Below are positions 11,460-23,900 of a stretch of DNA of 64,000 nt, in pieces. Under the pieces are notes generated by a model, which worked only from the letters and a program-made list of their open reading frames with translations, did no database searches and had not been told where the DNA came from. The translations under genes and the position numbers were made by a program. The DNA comes from Parasponia andersonii (taxonomy: Eukaryota > Streptophyta > Magnoliopsida > Rosales > Cannabaceae). Each line of letters starts with the position of its first letter. Position 1 is the first letter of the stretch. The stretch covers positions 487,491 to 551,490 of the forward strand of contig JXTB01000077.1 in the NCBI GenBank assembly GCA_002914805.1, written 5' to 3'.

Positions 11460-13125
11460 GGCGTTTCTTCTTCTTCAGTTCCTAGTTCACAAAACAAAAT
11501 TGAAAAAAAAAAAAAAAAAAAAAAAAAAAAGAAGAAAGAAAACGTAATAGAAGAAGAAAATAAATTAAAATAAAAAGGGTGAAAAAATAACTCTAGCGAA
11601 ATTCTCTTTCAATAGAAAGACAGTGGACAGAGATTTGAGCTTGAAATCGAGCTCAACTTATACTATGAGTAATAGACCCATTTCTGAATAATTGCGTTAT
11701 GACAAGAAGGGTGAGACCCATTTCGTAACAGCATTGCAAAATTTAAGAACCAGATTGATTAGCTTTCGTCACGTGCATTCAAGCTTTTTTTATTTAACCC
11801 ATATTAATTTATTTATTTTTCCTCTCGCTCAGATTCTTTCAGTGTCTCAAATTTTTTCACCTCTTTTTTCAGAACCGAAAGATAACATCAATCTTTACCC
11901 CTTTTCAGAACATATGGGACAACTTAAATATATTTACACTTTTAGGCCCAATTCTCTGGTGGAACCCACTTAGGCTTAGAAATTCCTTAGCCACATTGCC
12001 CCAAAACTGTGAACCAAATCGTTTTGAAACTCTCACCTGACAAAGGTGATAACTTATAAATTTCATCATAGATTACAGCTTCCGATTTTGGAAGAAAATA
12101 TGAAACTACAAAAGAAAAAAGGCCTTAAATTCTAGGTGTTTAGGTTCACGGGTGGTGTGTCACCTTGTGATAATTTTAATTATATAATTAAATGTGCGTT
12201 GGTTGGTGAGTGATAATATGAGGAGGTTCTACCTGCCAACAAACTTGTCTTGAAATGAATTATATATCTTTTCTTCCACCGTAATAAACGGGCCAAGTAA
12301 ATCTCATGGGTATTACTAGTTAGTAATTTCACCCAAGAGAAAGTTCCAATGTTAAAAGTGGACACATGGATTATGTTTTGTACGTTTATGCGGCTGGTGG
12401 GCCCAAGGATCACGTGCACCCGTTTGCTAGGATGACATTAGAATTAGAAATTAATTCTATATAATATAAAGCGTTGGATTTGGTTACCTTTGTGTTTTGT
12501 CCACGAGATTTTAGCCTCTTGTAAAGATGACGTTCTTGCAAGGTGTTTTCAGGACATCGCTTTCATCGACAGCCAATGTAACATTCTCACTTTTTATTAA
12601 ATTTTTGCTGAATAAAAGATTTAGCGGTGATGCAATTACGTGCATCATACAAAAATTATAGGAGGCATTAGTGATACGCAGTACCAATACCACCACGTAA
12701 TGAAGTTGTGAGGCCTGCATATAAGTTTTGAAGTGGATCTCATATCTCTCTTATAGTATAGTGCTTGGTTTTGTTAGTGCCCTTAACATTACTTTATATT
12801 CTAACATGTTGACACTTTATTTGTGAGAAAGATCTGTGGCAAGATGGGGAGGGAGATGGACGAAAAAAGAGGTAAAATTCTATATTTGGTAAGAGAAATG
12901 AGAGGGAGAATAGAATTAGAGGTGTCAAAAATCTCATTGGTCCACAATTTTGGATCCATCACTAAATGAAAGAAATTATTTCCCTCTCTGTATATAATGA
13001 CATATATGTAATCTTAAACGATTAATAAAAAGACGACAATGTAATAAATTCATAAATAAGTAGTTATTTATATTTCAACTCTCTACCTTCTCCCTGAATA
13101 AGTGAATAGATTATTATTTCCTTAT
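11460..13125. other. Upstream region of the subtilase gene
   Basis: An (A)n tract on the plus strand at 11502-11530 lies 40-70 bp from the ATG. I see no second gene. A G-rich stretch at 12840-12930 contains TATTTGGTAAGAGAAATGAG, resembling the start of the TTTGGTA-type MITE at 46.15 kb, but no matching end was found. Confidence 0.4.
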
Positions 13126-13126
13126 C

Positions 13127-13298
13127 CCTTTTTTACATATCCCATTATTCCTAAATTTCTCGCTCTTCTTACTCTCCTACGAAATATAGTGAAAGAGTTT
13201 GTTTATTAAATCCTTTTTTCCATATCCCATTATTCCTAAATTTCTCGCTCTTCTTACTCTCCTACGAAATATATTCGTAAAAAAGTTTGTTTATTAAA
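13127..13298 (+). repeat. Tandem duplication, about 86-bp unit x 2
   Basis: The unit containing CATATCCCATTATTCCTAAA and ending GTTTGTTTATTAAAT occurs at 13127-13211 and again at 13212-13298. The copies are nearly identical for their first 65 bp and differ before the shared end, so the duplication is fairly recent. Confidence 0.85.
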
Positions 13299-13626
13299 TC
13301 ATAAAACATAAGAATTATATATATGAGATTCGATGATCTGAAATACATAGTCTAACATTTTTAAAATAATTACTTTTATATAAATACATATAATCTAATA
13401 TCTATACTTGGATGGATTATGTTATCCTTTCGTACAAAACATAATAAGGAAAAAAGTGTTTCCTTCTCCAATCTCTGCCATTTTTTCTTTAATTTATAGT
13501 TGTATTCTTTCTTCTCTTCCTTTCTGAATAACGTTAGAGATACACAAAATTTATATACAAAAATATAGTATATTTTTAAATCACTCATGTTTATGGTATG
13601 GTCTTAATTTGACAAAGTATTGTTAG

Positions 13627-13748
13627 AATTTATATGTTTATGCAATTATTAATTTCACTTTTGTTTTGTCAAAAATGGATTAGATTATAATTTATATGTT
13701 TATGCAATTATTAATTACACTTTTGTTTTGTCAATAATGAATTAGATT
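13627..13748 (+). repeat. Tandem duplication, 62-bp period x 2
   Basis: The unit starting AATTTATATGTTTATGCAAT occurs at 13627-13686 and 13689-13748 with only a few substitutions. Confidence 0.85.
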
Positions 13749-14255
13749 CTAGTTTAACTAGTGTGTGAAGGTCCAATTTATCACTTGTAATCATAATTGA
13801 GAATTGAGCTTAGTGAACCTCTTGGATTTTGGCCAATTAATAATATGGTATTTTAGTGTAGACTTTTTAGTATTTCTTAATAAGGTGAAACCTCTATATA
13901 AATATCTCTATAGACTAGTTTTCTTCACCTTTTTATACAATTTAGATATACGTGTCCTATTGATTGTCGTCTTGAAAAGTTAAGAGAAGGCCGAAGAAAA
14001 TCTAAACTTAACATATGTAGTATGTGTTTATGCAAGTTGTTTTGTACGTTGCAGAGTTATTAAAGAGTTTTTCATTGTGCTAATTTCTTCTTATGGATTG
14101 AATAGGTATTTATCGGTTAATTCCATATATTTGTGTTCTATATTAATTATGTGAATTAAAGCAAATTATCTTAAAATCATAAGTAGTTAAGTTTGTAATT
14201 TCAGTATTATTCCATCAGTATTATTCCATCTCTCTCCCCCAACCAAACTTAATCT

Positions 14256-14436
14256 TTAGGGAAGTTCTCCTCGTTCCAATAAGTTCTGGTTGCAATTTGT
14301 GGAGGTAAAGTTCGTTCACATTTCGCACGCGCCGTTCCAATTACTAGGTATTTCCGAGATCGGCGTCCTCTAAGCTCTTGCTCTTAGGCTAAACTGTAGT
14401 CTATACAACTGCAATAATGATATCACTCATCAAGCC
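14256..14436 (-). pseudogene. Decayed fragment of an SBT1.7-like subtilase
   Basis: This stretch aligns collinearly with 10908-11085 inside the intact subtilase gene, sharing long runs such as AAGCTCTTGCTCT and GTAAAGTTCGTTC. Read on the minus strand it corresponds to residues about 128-183 of the protease, including the catalytic Asp region, now SDIIIAVV followed by a stop. Further stops occur at the WPES and GxW equivalents, so it cannot be coding. Many differences are C-to-T/G-to-A, as expected of methylated sequence decaying. It shows that a second subtilase copy, or part of one, once existed beside the intact gene. No flanking portions of the gene are recognisable. Confidence 0.8.
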
Positions 14437-14439
14437 AGA

Positions 14440-15300
14440 TCTAAATGATAATTTTAATCCAATTTGACAAATTAAGGTAATATCTTTTGTTTTGTTTTTT
14501 GTTTTTGTGAAAAAACACACTAGGTAGGAATTGGTATTTTGCTAAAATTTAGTAACTTTTTTTTTTTTCAAACTTATGTTTCCAATTCTCTCAAGTTTTA
14601 CACTTGTTCAACGTATATTCTCATATATATTCTCGGTGATTACAACAAATATCCTATTAACTTCGTATAATCTTTGGGTTGCTAATGGAAGTTATTTAAG
14701 CGTCGGACAATGGTCATAAATTTCACATAAAGTTCTATATAATATTTAGTATTCATATGATAAAAAGAAATGTGATGAGCTGTGAAGAAATTACCCTGAA
14801 TTTTAATCTTAATTGTCTCTGGAAGGTTGGACAAACAGACGACAACCCCTAGGATATAATCCAAACCCCGTCACAATTTCCTGCCAAATCGACATGCTAC
14901 AATACTGTGGCATTCTCTTGGATGTCCACAAACAATTAGATAATTACATAGATCTTTATCCACAAAAATATGGACAATTTTGCAATAAAATCCGAATAAA
15001 GATTTTAGACCAATAAAACTAGGTTTGATTCCCGTAGATGGGTCTAAAGACATCTACGATTGAAATTATACAGCAGAGATCACTTATCAACTCCCCCCAC
15101 AAATGAATAGAAAAATTGAGGTTATAGATGGAGCATGTGCCCATAAGACCCACTTACCATGAAGAAATCGTATCTAACCGTCTAAAATCTAGATAGAAAC
15201 CTCGAAAAATGTGGGAAAAAAAAAAGAAAGAAAGTTGAGCACATATTAGAACCAATTACGCTAGGAATACATTAAACACGCATATACGTAAATATATGTG
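14440..15300. other. AT-rich intergenic DNA
   Basis: Nothing recognisable beyond short AT-rich frames. Confidence 0.4.
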
Positions 15301-16392
15301 ATATTAGGGTTAATGGCATCATTGGTACTCGATGTATTACTATTTTGGTATATTGGTATTTAATTTTTTTTTTCTGGGAGCATTTAAATACTAAACGTTT
15401 CTCTTTTTGACACCAATTAGTATTTTTGGCATATTTCATTCAATATTCTGTTAAAATTTATTTGAATGAGAGAAATTTTGTACCATTAATTTCGATTTTT
15501 CAATTGTTTAACAATTTGGTCCTTCTTTTTTTGTACTCATATTTCCAATTAACAATATTACATCTGCAAATCTTTCAGAAAAGTAAAATTCTAAAAAATT
15601 AATTTTTCAAAAAATTGACAGATACAATAACATAAAAAAAAATGAACATTTAATGGACAACTATAAAACTTTTCAAGTTTATTTGCTGCAAATAGTTAAT
15701 TAATTTTTTTTTAGAATAACTATTTATACATGAACATTTAATAGACATAGTAAATTTTCAATCAAATTTGACTAATACAAAAGTTTGTATATGATTTTTT
15801 TTTAAATGGTAATAATTAATGGAAAACTATAAAACTATTCAGTTTTATTTGCTGTAAATAGTTAATTAATTTTTTTGAATAACCATTCGTAATTTCATGA
15901 ATTTTTAATAGATATAATAAATTTTTAGTCAAATTTGACTAATATAAAAGTGTGCATGTGATTTTTTTTTGTTTTAAAAATGGTAAGATAATTATTTTTT
16001 GTTCATAAAGTTACTATAGTTTGGCATAAAATACGGTTTATCAGTATAATTTTTTTCTTTTTTGAATTTGGTTTTTTAATGAACTATTTGTTTTATATCT
16101 ATACATGAATTTTATTTTTCTGAAAGATTGACAGATGCAACAGTGTTAATCAGAAATATGAGTACAAAAAATAGAGACCAAATTGTTAAACAATTGAAAA
16201 ATCAAAATCAATGATGCAAAATTTCTCTCATTTAAATGAATTTTAACAAAATTTTGGATAAAATATGCTAAAAAGAACAAAAGTGCGAAAAGAGAAACGT
16301 TTAATACTTAAATGCGAAAAAAAAAAGATTGAGGATCAATATGCTAAAATGGTAATAAGTTGGGACCAATGATGCCATTAATTTTAACTAAC
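15301..16392. mobile_element. Foldback DNA transposon, 1.09 kb, about 280-bp terminal inverted repeats
   Basis: The left arm (about 15306-15590) begins GGGTTAATGGCATCATTGGT; the right arm (about 16110-16386) is its imperfect reverse complement and ends ACCAATGATGCCATTAATTT. Matching inner phrases include GAGAGAAATTTTG, CAATTGTTTAACAATTTGGT (left) against ACCAAATTGTTAAACAATTG (right), and TGTACTCATATTTC. TATATGTG lies directly outside both ends (15293-15300 and 16393-16400), a probable 8-bp target duplication. The middle carries a 166-bp tandem duplication and no coding frame. Long arms suggest a Mutator-like or hAT-type non-autonomous element; the superfamily is not certain. Confidence 0.8.
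15651..15975 (+). repeat. 166-bp tandem duplication in the foldback element
   Basis: Copies start at about 15651 and 15817, each with an ACTATAAAAC phrase, a TATTTGCTG phrase, AAATAGTTAATTAATTTTTT, TCAAATTTGACTAATA and a terminal T-run. They differ by scattered substitutions. Confidence 0.7.
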
Positions 16393-16400
16393 TATATGTG

Positions 16401-19127
16401 TCCTCCTATTTTGAAAAAACACAGATAAGAAATAATCACATTATTTTTAGTGAATTTTACGTGTAAATAGATTGAATACAAACAAGAATATGTAGACTCA
16501 AGCAAAATAGGTTAACAGGTCAACTAAAAACCTTTAGGTGTTAAATGGTAATGGGATACTCACTGATAATGAACTGGATATTAGCTAATCTTCAATAAAC
16601 ATTTTGATTTTTGTACAATCTTTTATTTTTAACACTGAAAACTACGCTTCTCTACAAGGAACGTGTTTCTCCAGTTACACTGATTACTACGCCGCATTCA
16701 TATTACTGTATATTCTCTCCGAATGCATACTTATATGTAAGAATATCTCTATATTTTCAATTGATCGACAAGAAAAAGTAACTATAATATTGTCTCTTTC
16801 CGCCCTTAAACTCAGCTCGTGAACCAGAACAAAACAAATCAATCTGCAACCTCCATATTTTTTTGCCCTTTTTCACAAAGGTCAAGACGTATACGTGTTT
16901 ATCCAAATCGTCCTCCAGTCCTAGTTTCAAGAACTTGATTTCATAGTCAAGATAGGGTTGATCTTTGTCCTATTTCATATATAGCTCAATTAAAAGCTCA
17001 TTATATATGAAAAAAATAAAAAAAAATTCATATGTTAAAGTGAAACAATGATAGCCGTTAGTTGGCGATCGAAGTAGAAAGCATGGAGAGGGACCAGCGT
17101 CAATGGCATCAATTATTGTCGACCCTACTTAATGCGCTTGAGGACACTGCTTTAGTGGTTAGTGATGAGTGATTGATGCGAAGAAAAACACGGTCTTGTA
17201 AATATTAGTGAACTTGACCCCATATGCCTACTGCGAGTCAGTAGTTAGTACTTTATGTGACCTGTTCATGTTGACAATTATACGATGATTGTGAATTTCC
17301 TACATACTTGAACAGAAAAAAAATTGTTAAAATGGTATTTGTTGTGTTTAACTACCTACGTACTCCTCTCTAATAAAAATGCGGGACCTTCTAAAATAAA
17401 ATTCACATGTAGTTCGCACTTATGATTTTATAAACAAATGTCCCATACATGGTATGCTCTTAACCATATTTTTTTTAATATGTAGGGCAAGAGTGGAATA
17501 AAAGGACACATTTTGCCACACTTGGTAAATCTAAGTTGAGAAACTATCAATTTATAGCTCGTTTTATAAAGTTAAACAGAAGAATAGACAATTTTTTTTA
17601 TTTTATTTTTTTAAATATTACTATTCATAATCAAACTAAAAATAATATTTCTCAACGAAAATTTATTTTACTTCATAATTAAAATTAATTCTCAAAATAA
17701 GTTTTTACACTTCATAAAAATAAAACCACTCTCAATATTGGCCAAATAGTTAAATACTTGAAAGTAAAAAGATAAAATTGTTTAAAATATTTTATTATCA
17801 TTCGGGATTCCACGACTATTAACTTTCGGTAGGAATTAGTATTCATCTGAAAAATTTAAATAAATAAAATAAATTTGTGCTCAATAAGCAACTTTTGTGT
17901 TCTTTTTGGGACTGAAACATGTGAAAATTCTATATTCTTTATTTTTTTATTATTTCTTATAATTTTTATAAATCACAAATCTCTTGTTGACAAAATACCG
18001 TCAAACACTTAGTACGGAGAAGAGATCACGATCAACCTTTAGGTGGAAGTTTTAAGCAAAATGTAAATGGGGCTAAGAAATATTATTAGCTAACTGTCCA
18101 CTTAATTAAAGTTTGAGCAAGCTATTAAAGCTGGGCTATAATATTGTTCATGGCACATTCTCAGCACCAAAACAATAAATATTCCCTTCAAAATTAACTT
18201 CATTCATGTCACTGAGTCGTTAGCTAGTTCTACCATTAATGGAAATTTATGGCCACTACGTATTCCTATTGAATATTATCATTAGGCTGTCCATGGGTTT
18301 TATTCAATAACGAACTCATACATGTATATGTATATAAATGATTTCTCAGTCCAATAAAATTGGTCTATTAAATACATCTCTACTAAGACTAATAACATAA
18401 ATTTGTTTAGCTGAATTAAAAATATTGTTTGGGGGTATGGAACAAACGTCACGGTACAAGATTAACTAATTAAGTCTTCCTTGGTGAAGTGTCTCGTGGA
18501 AATTTTGGCTAAAGGTGCAATAAAAGTTAAAACCCTTGTAAACTTTATAAGTTTTGGAGTTATGGAGCGAACGTCACAGTACACGGATTGCTTGTTCCCT
18601 AATCGTAGCCTCTCTTGGCGCGTGTAACCGGACCAAGCCAAAAGCCCAGCTAATGTTACTCCATTTCCCACGCTATAAGTACCACTGTATTCGGCTCTTG
18701 CAGGACTCTGAAGCTTGGACGGCAACCTTTTCTTTCTTTCTTTTTTTTTTTTCCCCACCCTTCAGATCGCATTAGTGTCGTGGTAGTTTTTCAAAATAAA
18801 AATTGCTAAAATGAAAAAATAGGAACCACCAAATGTATCCTTAACCTTAATTTCGTGCGCCTCCTCCCTTCTCAGCAATTACCATAATGAAATGGACAAG
18901 AACAGTACCATTTCAAGTTAAAATAACATTTTAGGACTATTTCTTGAAAATAACTTTTTTTAAGTTTAATTGTTAATCGCACCCTATTTTTACTAATCGC
19001 ACTCTACTTTCAATGTAGAGGTTAAAGTTTAAAATCTCTATTAATTTATATTTACTAAAAATTAAAATCGTAGAAGAAGAAAAAAAAAAAAAAGAAAATT
19101 CGGTTAGTCCCATTCAAATCCTCATAT
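16401..19127. other. AT-rich intergenic DNA
   Basis: No gene, RNA gene or complete transposon could be supported. Direct reading of the frames at 16604-16822 and 18462-18775 shows no family motif. The phrase ATGGAGCGAACGTCACAGTAC at about 18560 repeats GTATGGAACAAACGTCACGG at about 18435, a short imperfect direct repeat. Confidence 0.4.
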
Positions 19128-19388
19128 AAGGTGTATTTGGTATGCAGAATCTCGTTAGATTAACGTATTGGATAAATTTAATAATATTCTATTTTTAGTG
19201 TGGCACTGAATTAGATTAGCATTATTATTATGTGAGACTTATTTTTGATAGAATTTGTAATAATTTATTTTAAATTAATAATCACGTACTTTTAAATGAA
19301 ATTAATTATCTGATTCACGTGAAATTATTTTGAAGTTATAAATTATTTATCACAATCCTAAATTAGTATCAATATGAGTTTAGGATAA

Positions 19389-19751
19389 AGCTACAAATAT
19401 GGGTTGCCCAGCCCGCCTTGCTCGGGGCGGAAGAAAAATTCAGGCTAGGTTGGCTCGAAAACTTAAAAAGGAGGCCCAACCTGGCCTAATAGCTAGATGG
19501 CTAAGTACCGGACTGAACCAAAATTGGATTGGACCAGGCCGATACTATTTCATATAAATATCATTTTTTAATAATAATTACAAAAATGACAAACTTTTGA
19601 AAATAAAATATAAAAAATGGGCCACTGGGCTAGGCCTATGGACTCACTACTTCAGCCTAGCCCAACATAGCCTTAGGATCGGGTTGGGCTCAAGCCAAAT
19701 TTGTAGGCTGTGAGCTAGTCCATTTGGCCCGACCCTTATTTGCAGCTGTAA
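19389..19751. mobile_element. Non-autonomous hAT-like element, about 360 bp
   Basis: The left end GCTACAAATATGGGTTGCCC pairs with the right end GGCCCGACCCTTATTTGCAG. TTTAGGATAAA occurs at both flanks (19379-19389 and 19752-19762), containing a probable 8-bp target duplication. Subterminal sequence is rich in GGGCT/AGCCC words (for example GGGCTAGGCC), in contrast to the AT-rich interior. There is no coding capacity. Confidence 0.65.
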
Positions 19752-19771
19752 TTTAGGATAAATAATGGGTT

Positions 19772-20090
19772 TCTAACACTTTTACCTATAAAAATCAAAA
19801 TAAATTACAAAAATACGGTAGGTCATTTTTTTTTCCAATTTTAGTACCACTTTTTAAAAAGTTTTTAGAAAAATATTATTTTTAAAATGATTATTTCTGA
19901 AATCTAGTTATTGGTTACCAATTACCAACTATAAATACTTTTGATTACTAGTTACCAGTACTCGTAAATAAGTTACCAATTACTAGTTAATATTTTTAAA
20001 AATGGTAATTTTCTAAAAAATGTAGCAACAGATCTAAAAAATGTTGACCCCATCGTATTTTTCAAATTATTTTCTAAAATGGTCGTAAAG
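19772..20090. mobile_element. Foldback MITE, about 320 bp
   Basis: The left arm (CTTTTACCTATAAAAATCAA, then ATTACAAAAATACGGTAGG) pairs with the right arm (CCCCATCGTATTTTTCAAAT, then GGTCGTAAAGG). The centre is made of short mirrored GGTTACCAATTACCAA, GATTACTAGTTACCAG-like words. The interior is very AT-rich and non-coding. Confidence 0.6.
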
Positions 20091-20154
20091 GGCCTAATTT
20101 TCTCATAAATAATCCTAGTCTCATGTACCAAATAAGGCCATATAGTTAAGGGGA

Positions 20155-20515
20155 AATTAGGTCTTGTGCGACATTTTTAGAAAAATAAAATAGAAAAATA
20201 TAATTGGCTCTGTTTTTTTAGATCTAGTATGATTTTTAATAGAAAAATACCATTTAAAAAAAAGATTTATTAAAATATTATTTTTGAAAAATTGTACGAT
20301 AATCAAGTTTCGAGTACTCGTAACTAGTAACTAAATGTATTTATAACTTGCATATTACCTGAAAACTGAAGATCAGTAACTACTTTTTAGAAATTAGTAA
20401 TTATTTTAAAAATAGTACTTTTCTAAATAAATTTTTAAAAATAATATCTTTTAATAAAAATTATATATGAATTAGGAAAAAAAAACTCACCTCCGTATTT
20501 TTGTAATTCTTTTTA
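20155..20515. mobile_element. Second copy of the GTTACC-core foldback family
   Basis: It begins GGTCTTGTGCGACATTTTTA and ends with CTCCGTATTTTTGTAATTCT, the latter resembling the reverse complement of the start of the 19772 element. The core again holds GAGTACTCGTAACTAGTAAC-like words. The ends are less clear than in the first copy. Confidence 0.5.
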
Positions 20516-20724
20516 GTTTTTACGGGTAAAAAGGTTAGAAACCGGATACGTAGTCCCTCCCTCCTCAAACGGCAGGTCCCGAGTTGAGAAATATGGCCGG
20601 GTTAGGAAATAGGCCCAAAGAGTAAGGCAAAACTCCCACTGGGAGCAAATTTGAAGCCTAGCTAACTTAATTATGAGCTGCAAACTACAAGCCCATTTAG
20701 GCCAAGAATTTTTCGCCATGACAA

Positions 20725-20734
20725 GACACGTGGC
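20725..20734 (+). promoter_or_regulatory. G-box/ABRE-like site upstream of the DnaJ gene
   Basis: GACACGTGGC lies about 250 bp upstream of the ATG. This sequence is a standard bZIP/bHLH G-box; function is inferred only. Confidence 0.35.
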
Positions 20735-20982
20735 GGCGAAACTCCCTTCTTGCGTTAAAATTGTCGAACCACGTAAAACTGACACCTGTTACACCTCTCA
20801 AATACCATGCACTCTTGAGTGACTATAGTCCACCTTCTCTCCCGCCGATATTTTCCATAAAAAGGAAAGAAAGAAAAGAAACAAAGAAAAAAAATCTGAG
20901 ACCAACCTCCTCATTCTCTCCTCCTCACTCTCAGTGCCACCATTTCCGAATTCTCCAAAATCGAGGGGGGGAGAGAGAAACC

Positions 20983-23900
20983 ATGACCGGCGGTGCCATT
21001 TTCGCCGGAGCAAATCGCCCCCGGTGGATCTCCGTCGTACTTATTCAACCTAATGGCAGCAGCTCAAAGCATCGTCTCTTACGCTTGTTTTATCCGAGTT
21101 GTAGAGCTCAGTGGTTCAGTAGCGGCGCCGAGTCAGCTGGGTCCGAGTTCTCGGGCCAGAACGCGTACGAGCTCTTAGGAGTTTCAGAGACCAGCTCGTT
21201 CGCTGAAATCAAAGCCTCGTTTCGCAAATTGGCGAAAGAAACTCACCCTGACCTCGCTGAGTCGAAGACCGATTCCGATTCTTCTCGGCGATTTGTGCAA
21301 ATCCTCGCGGCCTATGAGGTACCATGAGTCAAAATTTAATTACACAATTGTTTGAATTTTAGTTCAGAAATGTACTCAGAAACCTGTTTATTTATTATTG
21401 TTTAAATAGTTTCTATTGGATTTCCTTTCATATAATCGGTCTTCTTCATTGTTTAGAGATTAATTGAGAATATATATGTATATACACATATTTGCTATTT
21501 GTTTGGGTATAATGAATTATGGAAAATTGGGAATCAATCTTACTTTCAGCATAAGAAATTCAGGAAGTTTTATTGTGTGTGTATCAAAACAATAAATCAA
21601 AGGTACCGAGAAAAAGGCCATTTTGACAACAAAAATTTTGATGGTCATTCCAGAACATCACTAGATGACTGAAAATAGAGACAAAAAGCATAATGATTTG
21701 TTTGATCGTGAAAAGATTTTAGGCTATAGATGTTGTATACAATGAGAATTCTAATTTGTGTCAACTCTAGGAATCAAAATGATATGCCTAGACATAAGGC
21801 ATTTTGCTTCCAATGGCTTGCATCCTAGATATAAAGTTTTTTTCTGGGATATATGCTGCTATCATGATATGTATGTGCATTTGTAGGGGGTAATGGTGAT
21901 GCTAGTCTTTGGTAATGCGTTAATACACAGGTGTTTAACGTTCTGACTTAATGGGATAATCAATTATGGATCATTGCAGATTCTTTCAGATTCGGAAAAG
22001 CGAGCCCATTACGACATGTATCTTATCTCACAGAGGAAGCTTGTGGTGAAACAATCTGGTGAAGGCGCAACGTTTTATCGTTATGCATATGAATCCCATA
22101 TAACTTATAAGCAGATGGAAGTCGTGGAATGGTTAAAGTGGTATAGAGCTGCAATAAAAGATATATTGTCTGAGAAGAAAGTGGTTGTTGGGACTGGATA
22201 CTTTGATGTTCTTGAAAGAGATTTTTATTCAGCCATACATGCAGCTTACTATGGCCCTGAAATAGAGTCCATGGATTTTCTTCCAGACTGCTTTGAAGCT
22301 GAGGAGAGATCAGTGTTTGAGACTCAAGAGGTGCTTCATTTAGTTTCAGGGCGTGACCTTTTTGGGATGGTCTGTCTGGTCAATAAATTTCCAGAGTTAT
22401 CATTTTCTGGCAAGAAGAAGTTACATTCTTCAACATCGTTTGATATGGGTATTTGTCAATCTGGTGAGAATGTCAGCATTTCCATGACATTTGATGGCAC
22501 GAGTGACTTTGAGAACTCTCACTTGCAAGCCTGGACTGTGGAAGATGACAAATTGCATGCATATACCAGTCTTGAATTGCATTTGTATGGAAGAGTGGTT
22601 GCTGTGGCAACAAGGGTCCCTCCTAAAGGCTATTGCAATGGCATAAAGAATGAAGAAAATCAAGATCATATACATGTATTTCTTAACCCATATGAATGTT
22701 CCGAAAAGATTTGCAAAGAATTCATTAGGGATTCCTTTACCGGTGATGCTGTTGGATCGAGAATTCCTCTGGGAACTATAACTGGATTAGGGACTAGTGC
22801 AGATGAAGGGTCTTGCTCTGTCTACAATAGCAGTGGTACCAAAACCCATGTAATTATGAAACATAGAACACTACTGGTTCGTAAAATTGGCTTCCTTCGA
22901 TTTCTACACTTTTGTAGCTTTTATCCTTGTTGATGTTTATCTTACATCATATATTTTCAGGTGAAGCACATGCACTGGTATGGACTGGAAGAAGAAGTTT
23001 CTGTTTGTGAATGTAGGTGCAGTAGAGCCAGGTTACCGCCGAGCAAGTACGCAGTGGCATTTCTGTTTATTCTTTCTAATGGTGTTGGTAATTGTTTAAT
23101 TTACCTTAATGTATATGAGTCCTTGAAATAAACTCTACCACCCTTTACGTTTGGGGTTCTCAAACTAGTATAGCAATTTATACTAGTCATTTGATAATAA
23201 TGGTTTTATTCCTAAGAATATCATAATGAATCTAGCTCAAGTGGTTAGGTAGGTGAGTGGTCTAGGGTTTAAGTCCCCGCATATGTATCTTGTTATAAAA
23301 AAAGAAAAGAAAAGAAAAAAGAATAGCACAACCTATTATGCTGCAGACGTCTTAGTTGTAGTAGATTGTTTAAACTTGCTTATGGATACAGATTTTGGCT
23401 ATTCGAGCCTCGGTGTGGGATGCACGACATAGGTGGTTGGTATGTTGAAACATTTGGCAGAGACAAGAAAGGCCGAACAATCCCATCTCAAAGGTATTGG
23501 GATGGCTTAAATCCCAATGAACAATTTGAGAAGTGAGTAGATTTCATTTGTTCTCTAGAAAGCTTGAGGTTTCTTTACTTTTGAAAGTTTCTCTTTTTTA
23601 ATTGTTAAATATTTTAGTGGACACAGCGTTATGTCCTTACTATTCATCATTGAAATATTTGTCATTTCTAAGATTTATAATTTCAATAAGCTCCTTATTA
23701 TTTTAAGATTTTTGTTTATACTAAACCATAAATCTGCATCGCCTTATACACTAGCTTTTGCTTATGATTCCGGAGAACATAACTCTGTTATTTCTTCTGA
23801 TCCTAGATTTCACACATAGATATTTACATGTACAGGTGTAATTTAAATTTAAGTGTCGAATAAATTTCTGTCCTTTGGGAATAAGACTTACAATGTCATT

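Larger units (their letters stand above)
19128..20141. mobile_element. TTTGGTA-type MITE split by nested insertions
   Basis: The left end GGTGTATTTGGTATGCAGAA (from about 19130) is matched in reverse complement by the right end TCATGTACCAAATAAGGCC (to about 20140). Inner parts also pair loosely: CACAATCCTAAAT near 19351 and ATAAATAATCCTAG near 20107. Between them lie two other elements (19389-19751 and 19772-20090), so a small MITE has been expanded to about 1 kb by insertions. Confidence 0.55.

Noticed and set aside
10824..11573. 249-codon plus-strand frame
   Set aside because: Antisense shadow of the subtilase exon ending in a translated poly-A tract.
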